Shown: positions 61,152 through 64,000 of the stretch, piece by piece
Position numbering within the stretch: position 1 is the stretch's first letter
How the letters are laid out: every line of letters starts with the position of its first letter
Assembly (NCBI RefSeq): GCF_004363075.1
Contig: NZ_SNYN01000002.1
Coordinates: forward strand, 1 to 64,000
Direction: 5' to 3'
DNA: 64,000 nt
Source of the DNA: Actinorugispora endophytica
Lineage (GTDB): Bacteria > Actinomycetota > Actinomycetes > Streptosporangiales > Streptosporangiaceae
Made by a program: the position numbers and the translations under genes
The notes under the pieces: model-generated
What the model saw: the letters and a program-made list of their open reading frames with translations, nothing else
Database searches by the model: none
What the model was told of the DNA's origin: nothing

Positions 61152-61658
61152 TCAGGCCGGCCGGTCGTTCGCGGGCGCGCGCCGGGCCTTGTACTCCTCC
61201 CAGTGGGCCAGGAGCGTGCCGTGGTAGCCGTCGAGCCAGGTCATGTAGTCGCGCATGTTCACCAGCCGGGACCGGCCGACCGGGCCCAGGCCCGGGAGCC
61301 GGTCGAGGGCGGACTGCGCGAGGTCGCGCTGGCACCGGAGGTAGTCCCGCTCGTTGCGCAGGAAGCCGCCCCAGGCGTCGTCGTCCATCGCGACCAGGCG
61401 CCCGCGCCGCCCGGGGACGCGCACCCGCCTGACGAAGCCCAGCTCCTCCAGCCTGCGGATCGAGGTCGACACCGACCCCCGGCTGGCCTCCGCGCCGTCG
61501 GCGATCTCCTCGGCGGTCACGGCCTCGCGGTCGGACAGGAGCAGGTAGCCGACGATGCGCCCCTCGGTCTTGGGGCGTCCCTGCGACTGCCAGTAGTCGG
61601 CGAACCGCCGGATGAAGTCCTCCCGGAACGCGTGCTGATCCCCTGCGTCGTCCGGCAT
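61152..61658 (-). CDS. GbsR/MarR-family regulator
   Basis: 168 residues, one winged HTH: GRIVGYLLLSDREAVTAEEIADGAEASRGSVSTSIRRLEELGFVRRVRVPGRRG (about 33-86), with a C-terminal dimerisation helix. GbsR-type proteins control osmolyte or efflux genes. It converges on the iron importer and precedes no gene on its own strand in view, so its target is uncertain; the neighbouring Fe-S oxidoreductase is one possibility. Confidence 0.85.
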   Translation of the reverse strand: MPDDAGDQHAFREDFIRRFADYWQSQGRPKTEGRIVGYLLLSDREAVTAEEIADGAEASRGSVSTSIRRLEELGFVRRVRVPGRRGRLVAMDDDAWGGFLRNERDYLRCQRDLAQSALDRLPGLGPVGRSRLVNMRDYMTWLDGYHGTLLAHWEEYKARRAPANDRPA

Positions 61659-61711
61659 GGCGTTCAGGATAGACCACCGCCCGGGCCCCTTCCCGGAGCC
61701 CGCCGAGGGGT

Positions 61712-64000
61712 TCAGCCCCCGGAGGGCGCGCGCAGGCGGGCGGCGAGCAGCTGGGCCAGGTGGACCCCGCGCACGCCGGCGAGCTGCTCGGCCTGGGTGC
61801 GGCAGGAGAAGCCGTCGGCCAGGAACACCGTCTCCGGGTCCCTGCCGCGCAGCGCCGGGAGCAGCGCGTTCCCGGCCACCGCGACGGACACGTCGTAGTG
61901 GTGGCCGCGCTCCATCCCGAAGTTCCCCGCCAGGCCGCAGCACCCCGCCAGCGCGGTGACCCGCGCCCCGGCCGCGCGCAGCAGCCCCAGGTCCCGCTGG
62001 TAGCCCATGACCGCGTGCTGGTGGCAGTGCGGCTGCGCGAGGACGGTGACGCCGCCCAGGTCCGGCGGGCTCCACGGGCGGCCGTCGGCCGCCCCGCGGG
62101 TGAGCAGCTCGGCGAGGGTGGCCACGGAGCCGGAGACGACGCGCGCCCGGGGGTCGTCCGGGAGCAGGTCCACCAGGTCCGAACGCAGGGTCGCGGCGCA
62201 GGAGGGCTCCAGGCCGACCACCGGGATCCCCGCGGCGGCGTAGGGGCCGAGCACGTCCAGCAGCCCCGAGAGGCGCCGCCGGGCGCCGTCGAGCTGCCCC
62301 GTGCTGATCCGGGTGAGTCCGCAGCAGGCGCGCCGCTCCGGCACGACCACGCGGTACCCGGCGTCGGCCAGCACCTCGGCGGCCGCCCGGGCGATGTCGG
62401 GGCCGAGCCCGTCGGTGAAGGAGTCGGCCCACAGGACCACCTCGGGGCGCCCGGCGCCGGTGTCGGAGCGCCGGCGCCGCCACCAGCGGGTGAAGGACGT
62501 GCGGGGGAACCGGGGCGCGCGGCGCCGGGGGTCCACCCCGGCGAGGGCGAGCAGCGGTCCGGCGAGCGGCCGCGCCGAGAACACGGCGTTGGCCGCGGCC
62601 GGTCCGACGACGGGGAGGCGGTCGAGCAGGGCGAGCCAGCCCGGCAGCCGGCCCAGGCTGTAGTGGGAGACCGGGCGCCGCCGCCCCGCGTAGGCCCGGT
62701 GCAGGACCTCCGACTTGTACTGCGCCATGTCCACCCCGGCCGGGCAGTCGTTGACGCACGCCTTGCAGGAGAGGCACAGGTCCAGGGACTCGCGCACCTC
62801 CGGCGCCGACCAGCCGCCCCGGACCAGGCCGCCGTTGGCCATGTCCTGGAGGACGCGGGCGCGGCCCCGGGTCGAGTCCTTCTCGTCGCGCGTGGCGAGG
62901 TAGGAGGGGCACATGAAACCGCCCGCCGCGCTGTTGTCGGCCCGGCACTTGCCGACGCCCACGCACCGGTGCACCGCGCGCGTGAAGTCGCCGCCGTCCT
63001 GCGCGAAGGCGAACCCGGTGCCGGCGGGCAGCGGCCGGGCGGAGGGGCGCCGCAGGTCGGCGTCGACCGGGGCGGGCCCGACCAGGACGCCGGGGTTGAG
63101 GACGCCCTCGGGGTCGAACAGGGCCTTGAACGCCCCGAACACGTCGATGGCCCGCCGGGAGTACATGAGGGGCAGCAGCTCGCCGCGCGCCCGCCCGTCC
63201 CCGTGCTCCCCGGAGAGGGAGCCGCCGTGCGCGACCACCAGCGCGGCCGCGTCGCGCAGGAAGGAGCGGAGCGCCGAACCGTCCCGCTCCAGCGGCACGT
63301 CGACGCGCACGTGCACGCACCCGTCCCCGAAGTGCCCGTAGGGCAGCCCGTCGACGCCGTGGCGCGCCATCAGCGACTCGAACTCGCGCAGGTATCCGCC
63401 CAGCCGCTCCGGCGGGACCGCCGCGTCCTCCCAGCCGGGCCAGGCCTGGTTCCCGGCCGGTGTGCGCCCGGCGAGGCCCGCCCCGTCCTCGCGGATGCGC
63501 CACATGGCGGTCGCCTCCGCCCCGGCGGGGAGGACGACCCGGCCCAGCGCCCCGGCGTCGGCGGCGAGGGCGCCGGCCGCCTCCAGCGCCGCCCCGGCGC
63601 TCTCGCCGCCGACCTCCACCATCAGCCATCCGCCGCCGCGCGGCAGGTCCGGGACGCCGTGCTCCCCCCGGTGGCGGCGCACGACGTCCACGAGCCGGGC
63701 GTCCAGCCCCTCGACGGCCAGCGGGCGGTGCCCCAGCAGCCGGGGCACCGCGTCGGCGGCGTCGGCCATGCCGGGGTAGCCGAGCACGACCAGGACGCGG
63801 GCGGGGGCGGTCTCCACCAGGCGGACGGTGGCGTCGAGGGTGACCGCGACGGTTCCCTCGCTGCCCACGAGCGCCCTGGCCAGGGAGCGCCCGTTCTCCG
63901 GCAGCAGGTGCTCCAGGGAGTAGCCCGAGACCTGCCGGGGGAAGCGGCCGAGCTCGGTGCGCAGCACCGCGAGGTTGGCGTCCACCAGCTCCCCGAGACC
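61712..64000 (-). CDS. FAD-linked, Fe-S cluster oxidoreductase (partial, 5' end outside)
   Basis: 762 residues visible; the frame runs off the right edge, so the N-terminus with most of the FAD_binding_4 domain is missing. What remains: the end of the FAD-binding domain, FAD-oxidase C-domain (DGLPYGHFGDGCVHVRVDVPL, GGSLSGEHGDGRARGELLPLMY), a 4Fe-4S ferredoxin region (CVGVGKC, CLSCKACVNDCPAGVDMAQY) and two CCG heterodisulfide-type domains (RACCGLTRI, AGCCGLAGNFGMERGH). This GlpC/GlcD-like fusion is typical of D-lactate or D-2-hydroxyacid dehydrogenases feeding electrons to the membrane chain. Confidence 0.92.
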   Translation of the reverse strand, partial: GLGELVDANLAVLRTELGRFPRQVSGYSLEHLLPENGRSLARALVGSEGTVAVTLDATVRLVETAPARVLVVLGYPGMADAADAVPRLLGHRPLAVEGLDARLVDVVRRHRGEHGVPDLPRGGGWLMVEVGGESAGAALEAAGALAADAGALGRVVLPAGAEATAMWRIREDGAGLAGRTPAGNQAWPGWEDAAVPPERLGGYLREFESLMARHGVDGLPYGHFGDGCVHVRVDVPLERDGSALRSFLRDAAALVVAHGGSLSGEHGDGRARGELLPLMYSRRAIDVFGAFKALFDPEGVLNPGVLVGPAPVDADLRRPSARPLPAGTGFAFAQDGGDFTRAVHRCVGVGKCRADNSAAGGFMCPSYLATRDEKDSTRGRARVLQDMANGGLVRGGWSAPEVRESLDLCLSCKACVNDCPAGVDMAQYKSEVLHRAYAGRRRPVSHYSLGRLPGWLALLDRLPVVGPAAANAVFSARPLAGPLLALAGVDPRRRAPRFPRTSFTRWWRRRRSDTGAGRPEVVLWADSFTDGLGPDIARAAAEVLADAGYRVVVPERRACCGLTRISTGQLDGARRRLSGLLDVLGPYAAAGIPVVGLEPSCAATLRSDLVDLLPDDPRARVVSGSVATLAELLTRGAADGRPWSPPDLGGVTVLAQPHCHQHAVMGYQRDLGLLRAAGARVTALAGCCGLAGNFGMERGHHYDVSVAVAGNALLPALRGRDPETVFLADGFSCRTQAEQLAGVRGVHLAQLLAARLRAPSGG

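Overview
The window is about 72-75% G+C, gene-dense and rich in GTG starts and 1- or 4-base stop/start overlaps. It carries typical actinobacterial families: HisKA_3/LuxR two-component pairs, GAF-ANTAR and GAF-SpoIIE proteins, DUF397, STAS, and an IdeR-type iron box. It is chromosomal DNA of a filamentous actinomycete. A Nocardiopsis-like genus would fit, but that is only an impression. No tRNA, rRNA, CRISPR array, integrase or transposase gene was found.

Layout. 1-16.9 kb holds housekeeping and accessory single genes: a P450, a 33-residue membrane peptide, a secreted His/Gly-rich protein, a TetR/UvrA2 divergent pair, a GH13 enzyme, DUF421 and DUF4291 proteins, a two-component system facing two membrane proteins, a TetR facing a GH3 glycosidase, and a GAF-SpoIIE phosphatase converging on a GAF-ANTAR regulator. 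17.7-28.7 kb is a galactoside module: galK-galT-DeoR-GH42 beta-galactosidase in one strand, divergent from a CUT1 sugar ABC transporter and a GH36 alpha-galactosidase. Galactosides are imported, cleaved to galactose and passed into the Leloir pathway.

28.7-33.97 kb is an accessory interval. It contains palindromic repeats, a start-less DUF397 remnant, a small HTH protein and a three-gene cassette (30753-33719) of visibly lower G+C. The cassette encodes an unrecognised helical protein, an AAA_28-type P-loop protein with an altered Walker A, and a class I lysyl-tRNA-synthetase-like protein fused to a C-terminal ASCH domain. It is bracketed by 249-bp direct repeats that duplicate the 3' end of the GntR gene next door. 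This cassette is the best candidate for an undescribed system; an RNA- or tRNA-directed conflict or resistance function is an inference only.

33.7-49.0 kb is a nearly complete myo-inositol catabolic locus: GntR/UTRA and LacI regulators, iolG, iolC, an aldolase, iolB, iolD, mmsA, iolE, a CUT2/FrcABC-type ABC importer, a second Gfo/Idh/MocA dehydrogenase and an IolH-like isomerase. Strong palindromic operators lie before iolG and iolC. 49.1-56.8 kb holds assorted metabolism: a zinc-type dehydrogenase, a RidA/beta-hydroxyacid-dehydrogenase pair divergent from a LysR, STAS, YCII-like and Atu4866 proteins, and a GH13/LLM-oxidoreductase pair. 56.9-61.1 kb is an iron-siderophore ABC importer behind an IdeR-like box. 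61.1-64.0 kb has a GbsR/MarR regulator and a large FAD/Fe-S oxidoreductase cut by the window edge.

The convergent or 3'-end gaps repeatedly carry long perfect or near-perfect hairpins, and one composite repeat occurs at two loci (28.8-29.1 kb and 50.1-50.27 kb). This suggests a genome-wide palindromic repeat family, possibly acting as terminators.
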